A stretch of DNA of 32,496 nucleotides, taken from the NCBI RefSeq assembly GCF_937926365.1, contig NZ_CALAOH010000149.1, forward strand, positions 1 to 32,496, in the 5' to 3' direction. The stretch is from an uncultured Azohydromonas sp. GTDB taxonomy: Bacteria > Pseudomonadota > Gammaproteobacteria > Burkholderiales > Burkholderiaceae_C. The translations under genes and the position numbers were made by a program. Shown piece by piece: positions 6,854-13,843 of this stretch (within the stretch, counting starts at the first letter, position 1; each line of letters opens with the position of its first letter). The notes under the pieces were generated by a model. That model was given only the letters and a program-made list of their open reading frames with translations. It searched no databases and was not told the origin of the DNA.

Positions 6854-7528
6854 TCAGCGTTGCAGGGTAAACAGCATCTGGGTGCCGGCGAGCTCGATCA
6901 CGTCGCCGTCGCGCAGCGGCATGGCGTCGGACTGCAGCGGCATGCCGTTGATGCCGGGGCGAGCGCTGCCCTCGACATGGGTCAGCACGTAGCCGCCCGG
7001 GCGCCGTGTGATGCTGGCCACTTGCACGCCGGGCTTGCCCACAGTGGTGACGATCTTGGTGAGCATCACCTCGTGCCCGGCAGCGCTGCCGTTGAGCACC
7101 CGCAGCGTGGCCACGGGCATGTCGGAATCGGCGGCGGCCGGGCTGGGGAACGGGCTGCCCGCGCCGGGCAGCGGCGCGGTGTGGGCGAAATCGGGAACGG
7201 GGGCGGTACGCGGCGGGTGGGGCGGTTCCGGCGAGCCTTCGTCATGCGCGAGGTAGCGCAGCTTGTACTTGCCGATCTCCACGCTGTCGTTGTGCGCGAG
7301 CTGCTGGCGACGGATGGCGCGGCCGTTGATGTAGGTGCCGTTGGTGCTGTTGAGATCCTCGATGAAGACCGCATCGCCCATGCGCTGCAGCACGGCGTGC
7401 TCGCCGCTGACGGCGAGGTTGTCGATCACGATGTCGTTGTAGGGACGCCGGCCTAGCGTGGTCTTTTCCTTGGTGAGATCAACCTGCTTGATCACCACGC
7501 CGTCCAGGGAGACGACCAGTTTGCCCAT
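6854..7528 (-). CDS. Double-FHA-domain protein
   Basis: The 224-residue cytoplasmic protein has an N-terminal forkhead-associated domain (about 20-95) with the phosphothreonine-binding residues of the family: GRRPYNDI (26-33), SGEH (41-44) and NSTNGTYING (60-69). A proline/alanine-rich linker (about 117-150) leads to a C-terminal region (about 155-224) with the FHA-like sequence pattern VGKPGVQVASITRR...INGMPL, in which the Ser-x-x-His and Asn-Gly positions are only partly kept, so phosphopeptide binding there is doubtful. FHA proteins read threonine phosphorylation made by Hanks-type kinases; the gene directly upstream encodes the matching PP2C phosphatase, 56 bases away. The start ATG 7528 has GAGGA about 6 bases before it. 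No kinase is present in the operon. Confidence 0.87.
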   Translation of the reverse strand: MGKLVVSLDGVVIKQVDLTKEKTTLGRRPYNDIVIDNLAVSGEHAVLQRMGDAVFIEDLNSTNGTYINGRAIRRQQLAHNDSVEIGKYKLRYLAHDEGSPEPPHPPRTAPVPDFAHTAPLPGAGSPFPSPAAADSDMPVATLRVLNGSAAGHEVMLTKIVTTVGKPGVQVASITRRPGGYVLTHVEGSARPGINGMPLQSDAMPLRDGDVIELAGTQMLFTLQR

Positions 7529-7584
7529 GCTTGTCCTCGTGTGGCTGGCAGGGGAGGAAGCGAGCCCGGCGGGCATGGCGGACC

Positions 7585-8364
7585 TCAGCGCTTGAACGGC
7601 CACCACGAGCGGGCCGCCGCCGGTCCCGGCACGCGGGCCAGGATCACGGCGATGTTATCTTTTCCCCCCGCCTGGTTGGCGGCGTCCACCAGGGCGCGTC
7701 CGGCCTGCGCCAAATCGGTATGGGCCAGCAGGATCTGGGCGATGGCGTTGTCGTCGAGCATGTCCGACAGCCCGTCCGAGCACAGCAGGTACAGATCGCC
7801 AGGCTGCAGGTCGTGCATCTGCGTCTCCAGCAGCACGCGCTCCTCCACGCCCACGGCGCGGGTGACGAGGTTCTTGTACGCGCTGAAGGCAGCCTGCTCG
7901 GGCGTGATCAGGCCGGCGTCGATCTGCTCCTGCAGCAGCGAATGGTCGCGCGTGAGCCGCATGAGCTTGGCGCCGCGCAGCCGGTACGCACGCGAGTCGC
8001 CCACATGGCCGCTGAGTACATGGCCGCCGCGGAACACCAGCATCACGAGCGTGGTGCCCATGCCGGCGTACTGCGGGTTGGCGCGTGCGGCTTCGAAGAT
8101 GGCGCGGTTGGCCTGCCCGACGCACAACTCCATGGCGCGTCGCACTTCCTGATCAGTGGCTGCGTGCGCGGTTTCTTGCAGCCAGCGGCCGAGCTCGTTG
8201 CGCAACTGCGTGGTGAGCATGCCGCTGGCGACTTCGCCGGCGTTATAGCCGCCCATGCCATCGGCCAGCACTGCCAGTGCCGCAGCCTCGTCCAGAGCCA
8301 CCGCGTCCTCGTTGTTGCTGCGCGCGCGGCCGGTGTCGATGGCGCTGAAGAACTCGGGGTTCAT
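7585..8364 (-). CDS. PP2C-type serine/threonine phosphatase (Stp/PrpC family)
   Basis: The 259-residue protein carries the bacterial PP2C motifs in order: DTGRARSNNEDA (10-21) with the phosphate-binding Arg and metal-binding Asp, VLADGMGGYNAGEVAS (32-47), GHVGDSRAYRL, TRDHS, LLCSDGLSDML and GGKDNIAVIL. It is expected to remove phosphate from serine/threonine on proteins using two Mn or Mg ions, opposing a Hanks-type kinase. There is no membrane segment. It is the first gene of a phosphatase, FHA, phosphodiesterase-like operon and is divergent from hpf. ATG 8364 is preferred by family N-termini; ATG 8388 would add eight residues, and neither has a strong ribosome binding site. Members with attached kinase or response-regulator domains exist, but this one is phosphatase only. 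Confidence 0.9.
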   Translation of the reverse strand: MNPEFFSAIDTGRARSNNEDAVALDEAAALAVLADGMGGYNAGEVASGMLTTQLRNELGRWLQETAHAATDQEVRRAMELCVGQANRAIFEAARANPQYAGMGTTLVMLVFRGGHVLSGHVGDSRAYRLRGAKLMRLTRDHSLLQEQIDAGLITPEQAAFSAYKNLVTRAVGVEERVLLETQMHDLQPGDLYLLCSDGLSDMLDDNAIAQILLAHTDLAQAGRALVDAANQAGGKDNIAVILARVPGPAAARSWWPFKR

Positions 8365-8490
8365 GGTGTGCTTGAGGTCCACGGGCATTGTGCCGTGCCG
8401 GCTGTGCCCATGGCGGCTCGGACGCACCCGGGAACCGCCGCGCGGGTGGCAAATGTCGCATCAAGGCGCAATGCGCGCGGTTCCGCGTTT

Positions 8491-8506
8491 TGGAGCAGGC
8501 CTTGCG
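8491..8506 (+). promoter_or_regulatory. Candidate sigma-54 promoter upstream of hpf
   Basis: TGGAGCAGGCCTTGCG carries GG and GC in exact -24/-12 spacing and matches TGGCAC-N5-TTGC except for two bases of the -24 element. It would start a transcript about 130 bases before hpf. The hpf gene usually lies beside rpoN in related genomes. This is a motif match only. Confidence 0.3.
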
Positions 8507-8649
8507 ATGCGTCAACTCTTAACGGAATGCGCCGTCAAACCGTACTGTCATCGCCTTGTCACCACCCGGGCTCGGGGGCAAACTGAATTCAACGGGGCGG
8601 TGCTGCGGTCACCCCCCGTGTGTAGCAACCCTTCCGAAAGGAGGATCTG

Positions 8650-8988
8650 ATGAATCTGACGATCAGCGGACACCATCTCGACGTGACCCCGGCTCTGCGT
8701 GAGTACGTGCTGACGAAGCTGGACCGAGTCACGCGCCACTTTGACCAAGTGGTTGATGTGAACGTGCTGCTGGCGATCGACAAGTCCAAGGAAAAGGATC
8801 GCCGCCAACGCGCCGAGGTGACGCTGCATGTCAAGGGACGAGACATCTTCGTGGAGCAGTCGCACGAAGACCTGTATGCCGCGATTGATCAGCTGATGGA
8901 CAAGCTCGATCGCCAGGTCATGCGCCACAAGGACCGTACGCAGGAGCACCATCACGCTTCTGCCAAGCGCATGCCCGCGAGCGTCTGA
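8650..8988 (+). CDS. hpf: Ribosome hibernation promoting factor, short form
   Basis: The 112-residue protein is the sigma-54 modulation / S30AE family: N-terminal MNLTISGHHLDVTPALREYV, KLDRVTRHFD, then VTLHVKGRDIFVEQSHEDLYAAIDQLMDKLDRQV, with a short basic tail. It binds the decoding region of the 30S subunit and helps form inactive 100S dimers in stationary phase or starvation. It lacks the extra C-terminal dimerisation domain of long HPF. A very strong ribosome binding site, AAAGGAGG, ends six bases before ATG 8650. In related genomes the order is rpoN-hpf-ptsN-hprK; here ptsN and hprK follow, but rpoN does not precede. A Rho-independent terminator after the stop separates its message from ptsN. 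Confidence 0.95.
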   Translation: MNLTISGHHLDVTPALREYVLTKLDRVTRHFDQVVDVNVLLAIDKSKEKDRRQRAEVTLHVKGRDIFVEQSHEDLYAAIDQLMDKLDRQVMRHKDRTQEHHHASAKRMPASV

Positions 8989-9005
8989 GCGTTCACAACT
9001 GACCC

Positions 9006-9053
9006 GGAGCCGTCCTCGGCTCCGCACCAAGCGGCCCTGCGGGGCCGCTTTTT
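9006..9053 (+). terminator. Tandem hairpins and Rho-independent terminator after hpf
   Basis: Two hairpins follow one another: GGAGCCG-TCCT-CGGCTCC (9006-9023), then AGCGGCCC-TGCG-GGGCCGCT (9030-9049), which runs directly into TTTT. The second is a standard intrinsic terminator; the first may support it or protect the hpf message. Confidence 0.85.
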
Positions 9054-9146
9054 GCTAAAAGCTCCGGTGGGCGGATGTGCGCAGCATTCACGCAACACTG
9101 GACTGGTTGAGGGAGGCCCTCCGGGGGGCGTGACAAGAGGGCTTTC

Positions 9147-9152
9147 TATAAT
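9147..9152 (+). promoter_or_regulatory. -10 element of a probable ptsN-hprK promoter
   Basis: A perfect TATAAT lies between the hpf terminator and ptsN, about 60 bases before ATG 9213. It is flanked by an inverted repeat AGGGC (9138-9142) / GCCCT (9157-9161). No good -35 hexamer sits at the expected distance, so an activator or a weak promoter is likely. Confidence 0.45.
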
Positions 9153-9212
9153 CGAACGCCCTGTCACAGTCTCCGCAACCGCCCGGACGACCTGCGCTGC
9201 GGAGAAAGCATC

Positions 9213-9683
9213 ATGAACCGTCTCGCCGCCATCCTGCCTGCCACCAATGTGCTGGTGAACGTGGAAGCCACCAGCAAAAAGCGGGTCTTCGAGCATGCGG
9301 GACTGCTGTTTGAGAACCAGCACGCCATTGCCCGTGCCACCGTGTCGGACAACCTGTTCGCGCGTGAGCGGCTGGGCTCTACCGGGTTGGGGCATGGCGT
9401 GGCCATCCCGCACGGCCGCATCAAGGGCCTGAAGAATCCGCTCGCGGCGGTGCTGCGCGTACAGCACCCCATTCCCTTCGACGCACCGGACGACGAGCCG
9501 GTGAGCTTGCTGATCTTCCTGCTAGTGCCGGAGGCGGCCACGCAGCGGCATCTGGAGATCCTGTCCGAGATTGCTGAGATGCTGAGCGACCGCGAACTGC
9601 GCGAACGCCTCAAGGCCGAGCCCGATGCCGCCGCGCTGCACAAGCTGATTCAGAACTGGGAGCCGCTCAAATCAGTCGCCTGA
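9213..9683 (+). CDS. ptsN: Nitrogen phosphotransferase EIIA component PtsN
   Basis: The 156-residue protein is a PTS EIIA type 2 (fructose/mannitol/Ntr) domain: LGSTGLGHGVAIPHGRI (54-70) contains the phosphorylated histidine His67, and the C-terminal half reads LRVQHPIPFDAPDDEPVSLL and HLEILSEIAEMLSD, as in PtsN. It receives phosphate from NPr/HPr and regulates potassium transport, carbon/nitrogen balance and stress responses rather than transporting sugar. GGAG about 9 bases upstream supports ATG 9213. hprK follows 37 bases after its stop, probably in the same transcript. Enzyme I and HPr are not in the window. Confidence 0.95.
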   Translation: MNRLAAILPATNVLVNVEATSKKRVFEHAGLLFENQHAIARATVSDNLFARERLGSTGLGHGVAIPHGRIKGLKNPLAAVLRVQHPIPFDAPDDEPVSLLIFLLVPEAATQRHLEILSEIAEMLSDRELRERLKAEPDAAALHKLIQNWEPLKSVA

Positions 9684-9720
9684 AGCCCGCGATGCGGCTT
9701 CGCCCTGGAGGCTCTGCCGC

Positions 9721-10665
9721 ATGAAACCGATCTCCGTCAGCGCCGAGGCGCTGTTCGAGGAACACCGCAAGGCGCTGCGCTGGGAATGGGTGGCGGGTCA
9801 CGCCCATCCCGAGCGCCATTTCGACGAGGCCGCGGTGCGCGAGGCGCACTCCTCGGCCGATCTCGTCGGCTTTCTCAATTACATCCATCCCTACCGGGTG
9901 CAGATCGTGGGCGAGCGCGAGGTGCGCTACCTCACCGCCGTGCCCGCCGAGGTACAGGAGCGCCGCGCCACGCGCATCCTGACGCTGGAGCCGCCGATGG
10001 TGGTGGTGGCCGACAACCAGCCGCCGCCGGAAGTGATGCTGCGGCTGTGCGAGCGCGCGGGCATTCCGCTGTTCGCCAGCAAGGAGTCTGCCGGCCACGT
10101 CATCGACGTGCTGCGCAGCTACTTGGGCCAGCTCTTCGCCGAGCGCACCACGCGCCACGGCGTGTTCATGGACATCCTGGGCCTCGGGGTGATGCTCACC
10201 GGCGAGTCGGGCCTGGGCAAGAGCGAACTGGGGCTGGAGCTGATCTCGCGCGGCCACGGTCTGGTGGCCGACGACGCGGTGGACATCCACCGCACGGCGC
10301 AGAACGCACTGGAAGGTCGGTGTCCCGAACTGCTGCTGAACCTGCTGGAAGTGCGCGGCATCGGCCTCCTGGACATCAAGGCCATCTTTGGCGAGACGGC
10401 GGTGCGGCGGAAGATGAAGCTCAAGCTCATCGTGCACTTGGTGCGCCGCGAGACGCTGGAGCGCGAGTTCGAGCGCCTGCCCTACGAGCCGCTGTACGAG
10501 GAGATCCTCGGCGTGCCGGTGCGCAAGGTCGTGATCGCGGTGGATGCGGGCCGCAACCTGGCGGTGCTGGTGGAAGCGGCGGTGCGCAACACCATCCTGC
10601 AGCTGCGCGGCATCGACACCTACAACGAGTTCATCCAGCGCCACCAGAAGGCGATGCAGCGCTGA
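9721..10665 (+). CDS. hprK: HPr kinase/phosphorylase
   Basis: The 314-residue protein has the N-terminal HprK domain (1-130) and the C-terminal kinase domain with the P-loop GESGLGKS (161-168), the preceding catalytic RHGVFMD (145-151, His146) and the family signature LEVRGIGLLDIKAIFG (209-224). It phosphorylates and dephosphorylates a serine of HPr, using ATP or pyrophosphate. In Betaproteobacteria the ptsN-hprK pair is common and is thought to act in regulation, since sugar PTS permeases are few. GGAGG about 9 bases before ATG 9721 supports the start. fur converges on it from the other side after a 65-base gap that contains a small palindrome (GAGCCC...GGGCCC) but no clear terminator. Confidence 0.96.
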   Translation: MKPISVSAEALFEEHRKALRWEWVAGHAHPERHFDEAAVREAHSSADLVGFLNYIHPYRVQIVGEREVRYLTAVPAEVQERRATRILTLEPPMVVVADNQPPPEVMLRLCERAGIPLFASKESAGHVIDVLRSYLGQLFAERTTRHGVFMDILGLGVMLTGESGLGKSELGLELISRGHGLVADDAVDIHRTAQNALEGRCPELLLNLLEVRGIGLLDIKAIFGETAVRRKMKLKLIVHLVRRETLEREFERLPYEPLYEEILGVPVRKVVIAVDAGRNLAVLVEAAVRNTILQLRGIDTYNEFIQRHQKAMQR

Positions 10666-10730
10666 GCGCTGCCCGCCGCGCGGCGTTTGTCCCGAGCCCT
10701 TCGATGGGCCCGGAGTCGGAGAAAGAAGAC

Positions 10731-11159
10731 TTACTTCGGCCGGAACTGGCAGTCCGCCTTGGTGCAGGTGGCGTACAGCGCCAGGGCGTGATCGTGGATG
10801 GCAAAGCCCCGCGCCTCGGCCACGGCGCGCTGGCGGCGCTCGATCTCCGGATCGAAGAACTCCTCCACGCGGCCGCAGGTCAGGCACACCAGATGGTCAT
10901 GGTGCTGGCCCTCGTTGAGCTCGAACACCGACTTGCCCGACTCGAAATGGCTGCGCGTGAGCAGCCCGGCCTGCTCGAACTGCATCAGCACGCGGTACAC
11001 CGTGGCCAGCCCGATGTCCGAGCCTTCGGTCAGCAGCGCCTTGAAGACGTCTTCGGCCGTCATGTGCCGCTGGCTGGTTTTCTGGAACACCTCCAGGATC
11101 TTGATGCGCGGCAGCGTCGCCTTCAGGCCGCTGCTCTTGAGTTCATCGGCATGCGTCAT
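10731..11159 (-). CDS. fur: Ferric uptake regulator Fur
   Basis: The 142-residue repressor has a winged helix (LKSSGLKATLPRIKILEVFQ, then AEDVFKALL and IGLATVYRVLMQFEQAGL) and a C-terminal dimerisation domain with the metal-site motif HHDH (86-89), VCLTCG (Cys92, Cys95) and the second cysteine pair (132, 137). With Fe(II) it binds Fur boxes and represses iron uptake genes. The start ATG 11159 gives the usual MT-x-x-x-ELK N-terminus. The gene is divergent from bamE, the standard Burkholderiales arrangement, sharing a 100-base spacer. A candidate target is the palindrome at 441-455 before the tonB-like gene. Zur is less likely given the length and close match to Fur throughout. Confidence 0.96.
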   Translation of the reverse strand: MTHADELKSSGLKATLPRIKILEVFQKTSQRHMTAEDVFKALLTEGSDIGLATVYRVLMQFEQAGLLTRSHFESGKSVFELNEGQHHDHLVCLTCGRVEEFFDPEIERRQRAVAEARGFAIHDHALALYATCTKADCQFRPK

Positions 11160-11182
11160 GACGGCTCTCTTGAACAGGACAA

Positions 11183-11207
11183 GCCCCCGAAAGGGGGCCG
11201 GTAGAAT
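11183..11207. promoter_or_regulatory. Hairpin with GAAA loop and -10 element in the fur-bamE spacer
   Basis: GCCCCC-GAAA-GGGGGC (11183-11198) is a perfect 6-base stem closed by a GNRA-type tetraloop. TAGAAT (11202-11207) right after it is a plausible -10 for bamE, with ATG 11260 about 50 bases on, but no -35 is evident at normal spacing. The hairpin overlaps the presumed core promoter and would also lie in the 5' end of a fur transcript starting to its right. Confidence 0.3.
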
Positions 11208-11259
11208 GGGCCGGATCATAGCCAGCCCTGCGAGGCCCGGTCCGACGCAGGCCCATCCC

Positions 11260-11796
11260 ATGCATCGCCAAGTCTTCCGTCTGTCCGCCGCGCTGCTGGC
11301 GGCCTGCTCGCTGGCAGGCTGCGCCTCCTCGCTGCAGTCCTCGGACCAGAACCTGCTCGGTGTGATCACGCCCTACCGCATCGAGATCGTGCAAGGCAAC
11401 GTGGTGACGCGCGAGCAAGCCGCGGCGATTCAGCCCGGCATGAGCCGCGCGCAGGTGCGCGACATCCTGGGCTCGCCGCTGCTCACCGACGTGTTCCACG
11501 CCGACCGCTGGGACTACATCTTCACCATCCGGCGCACCGGCGCCGAGCCGCAGCGCCGCAGCGTCACCGCGTACTTCGAGGGCGAGCGGCTGCAGCGGCT
11601 CGATGCCGCGCAGGACCTGCCCTCCGAGCAGGAATTCGTTTCCTCCATCAGCACCGCCAAGGTGCCTTCCAAGCTGCCGGTGCTGGAACTCACGCCGGAG
11701 CAGCGCGCGAAGCTGCCCGCGCCGCCGCGCACCGAAACCGCGCCCGCCGCCGCGCCCACCGGCGCCACGCGGGCGTATCCGCCGCTGGAGCCCTGA
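11260..11796 (+). CDS. bamE: Outer membrane assembly lipoprotein BamE
   Basis: The 178-residue lipoprotein has a signal peptide with lipobox LAGC (Cys21) and the SmpA/OmlA domain: ITPYRIEIVQGNVVTREQ, the conserved GMSRAQVRDILGSPLLTD and DRWDYIFTIRR. BamE is part of the BAM complex that folds beta-barrel proteins into the outer membrane, where it stabilises BamD. After the domain comes an alanine/proline-rich tail of about 60 residues that E. coli BamE (113 residues) lacks, common in Burkholderiales. ATG 11260 is chosen because it begins the signal peptide. dapB starts 10 bases after its stop, so bamE heads a seven-gene run ending with holA. Confidence 0.95.
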   Translation: MHRQVFRLSAALLAACSLAGCASSLQSSDQNLLGVITPYRIEIVQGNVVTREQAAAIQPGMSRAQVRDILGSPLLTDVFHADRWDYIFTIRRTGAEPQRRSVTAYFEGERLQRLDAAQDLPSEQEFVSSISTAKVPSKLPVLELTPEQRAKLPAPPRTETAPAAAPTGATRAYPPLEP

Positions 11797-11806
11797 ACCT
11801 TCCCGC

Positions 11807-12646
11807 ATGACTACCAACGATTCCTCCTCCACCGGCGCCGCCGCGCCGCTGCGCATCGCCATCGCCGGCGCCTCCGGGCGCATGGGCCGCATGCTCATCG
11901 AGGCCGTGCTGCAGGCCGACGACTGCCAGCTGGCCGGCGCGCTGGACGTGCCTGGCAGCCCCGCGCTGGGCCAGGACGCCTCGGCTTTCCTCGGCCGTCC
12001 TTCGGGCGTGCCCATCATCTCGGACCTGCGCGAAGGCCTGGTCCAGGCCCAGGTGCTGATCGACTTCACCCGCCCCGAAGGCACGCTGGCGCATCTGCAG
12101 GTGTGCCGCGAGCTGGGCGTGAAGCTGGTCATCGGCACCACCGGCTTCAGCGAGGAGCAGAAGGCGCAGATCGCGCAAGGCGCACAGGACGTCTCCATCG
12201 TCATGGCGCCCAACATGAGCGTGGGCGTGAACGTGGTGCTGCGGCTGCTGGACATGGCCGCGCGCGCGCTGAACCAGGGCTACGACATCGAGATCGTCGA
12301 GGCCCACCATCGCCACAAGGTCGATGCGCCCAGCGGCACCGCGCTCAAGATGGGCGAGGTCGTGGCTGCGGCGCTGGGCCGTGACCTCAAGGAATGCGCC
12401 GTCTACGGCCGCGAGGGCGTCACCGGCGAGCGCGACCCCAGCACCATCGGCTTCGCCACGGTGCGCGGCGGCGACATCGTCGGCGACCACACCGTGCTGT
12501 TCGCCGGCACCGGCGAGCGCATCGAGATCAGCCACAAGAGCAGCAGCCGCGCCGGCTATGCGCAGGGCAGCCTGCGCGCGGCGCGCTTCCTGGCCGACAA
12601 GCCCAGCGGCCTGTTCGGCATGGACGCGGTGCTGGGCTTGGCCTGA
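11807..12646 (+). CDS. dapB: 4-hydroxy-tetrahydrodipicolinate reductase DapB
   Basis: DapB reduces hydroxy-tetrahydrodipicolinate with NAD(P)H in the pathway to diaminopimelate and lysine. The 279-residue protein shows the nucleotide-binding loop IAIAGASGRMGR (17-28), DFTRPEG (86-92), GTTGFSEEQ (110-118), APNMSVGVN (134-142) and the active-site block EAHHRHKVDAPSGTAL (165-180), which holds the catalytic His and Lys and the substrate-binding Ser-Gly-Thr. It is about ten residues longer at the N-terminus than typical. It is tightly packed between bamE and an ExbB-like gene (16-base gap), an order conserved in Burkholderiales. Confidence 0.96.
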   Translation: MTTNDSSSTGAAAPLRIAIAGASGRMGRMLIEAVLQADDCQLAGALDVPGSPALGQDASAFLGRPSGVPIISDLREGLVQAQVLIDFTRPEGTLAHLQVCRELGVKLVIGTTGFSEEQKAQIAQGAQDVSIVMAPNMSVGVNVVLRLLDMAARALNQGYDIEIVEAHHRHKVDAPSGTALKMGEVVAAALGRDLKECAVYGREGVTGERDPSTIGFATVRGGDIVGDHTVLFAGTGERIEISHKSSSRAGYAQGSLRAARFLADKPSGLFGMDAVLGLA

Positions 12647-12662
12647 GGCCGGCCGCCGCACG

Positions 12663-13319
<657 letters not shown>

Positions 13320-13370
13320 AGCCATGACACCGGGCCGCGTTCCCGCACCGCTCCACACGGGGCGCAGGCC

Positions 13371-13811
13371 ATGACCTTCGGCCGCCTGGAGAGTAAAAAA
13401 CCGGCCAAGCCGATGAGCGACATCAACATGACGCCACTCATCGACGTGATGCTGGTGCTGCTGGTGATCTTCATGGTCGCCGCGCCGCTGATGACCTCCA
13501 GCCTGCGCCTGGACCTGCCGCAGGCCGAGGGTTCGGCCAGCGAGGCGCTGGAGCCGCTGAACCTGGCGCTGGATGCCCAGGGCCAGGTCTTCCTCGACGA
13601 CCAGCCGCTGGACGAGGCGACGCTTGCGCAAAAGCTGCAGCAGGCGGCGCAGCGCAATGCGTTGACCGAGGTGCAGCTGCGCGCCGACCGTGCCGTGCCC
13701 TACGGCCGCGTGGCCGAGTTGCTGGCGCTGCTGCAGAAGAGCGGGCTCACGCGCATCGGCTTCGTGACGGAGCCGCCACGAGCCGGCGCGGCGGCATCGG
13801 CCCCGAAATAG
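13371..13811 (+). CDS. exbD: ExbD/TolR biopolymer transport protein
   Basis: The 146-residue protein has the ExbD layout: a cytoplasmic N-terminus, the signature SDINMTPLIDVMLVLLVIFM (16-35) with the proton-carrying Asp25 in the single membrane helix, and a periplasmic domain ending in VAELLALLQKSGLTRIGFVTE. It works with the ExbB-like protein encoded 51 bases upstream. Its ATG overlaps the TGA of a 16-codon frame (13324-13374), so translation may be coupled. The nearest TonB candidate is 13 kb away at the left edge, where the frame is incomplete. Confidence 0.93.
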   Translation: MTFGRLESKKPAKPMSDINMTPLIDVMLVLLVIFMVAAPLMTSSLRLDLPQAEGSASEALEPLNLALDAQGQVFLDDQPLDEATLAQKLQQAAQRNALTEVQLRADRAVPYGRVAELLALLQKSGLTRIGFVTEPPRAGAAASAPK

Positions 13812-13829
13812 GGGCCTCGGGCCGGCTCC

Positions 13830-13835
13830 TACAAT
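13830..13835 (+). promoter_or_regulatory. -10-like TACAAT just before leuS
   Basis: TACAAT ends only 8 bases before the leuS ATG at 13844, so a transcript from it would have almost no leader. The -35 region is poor. It may be a weak internal promoter of the bamE-holA run or a chance match. Confidence 0.25.
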
Positions 13836-13843
13836 CCCGGCCC

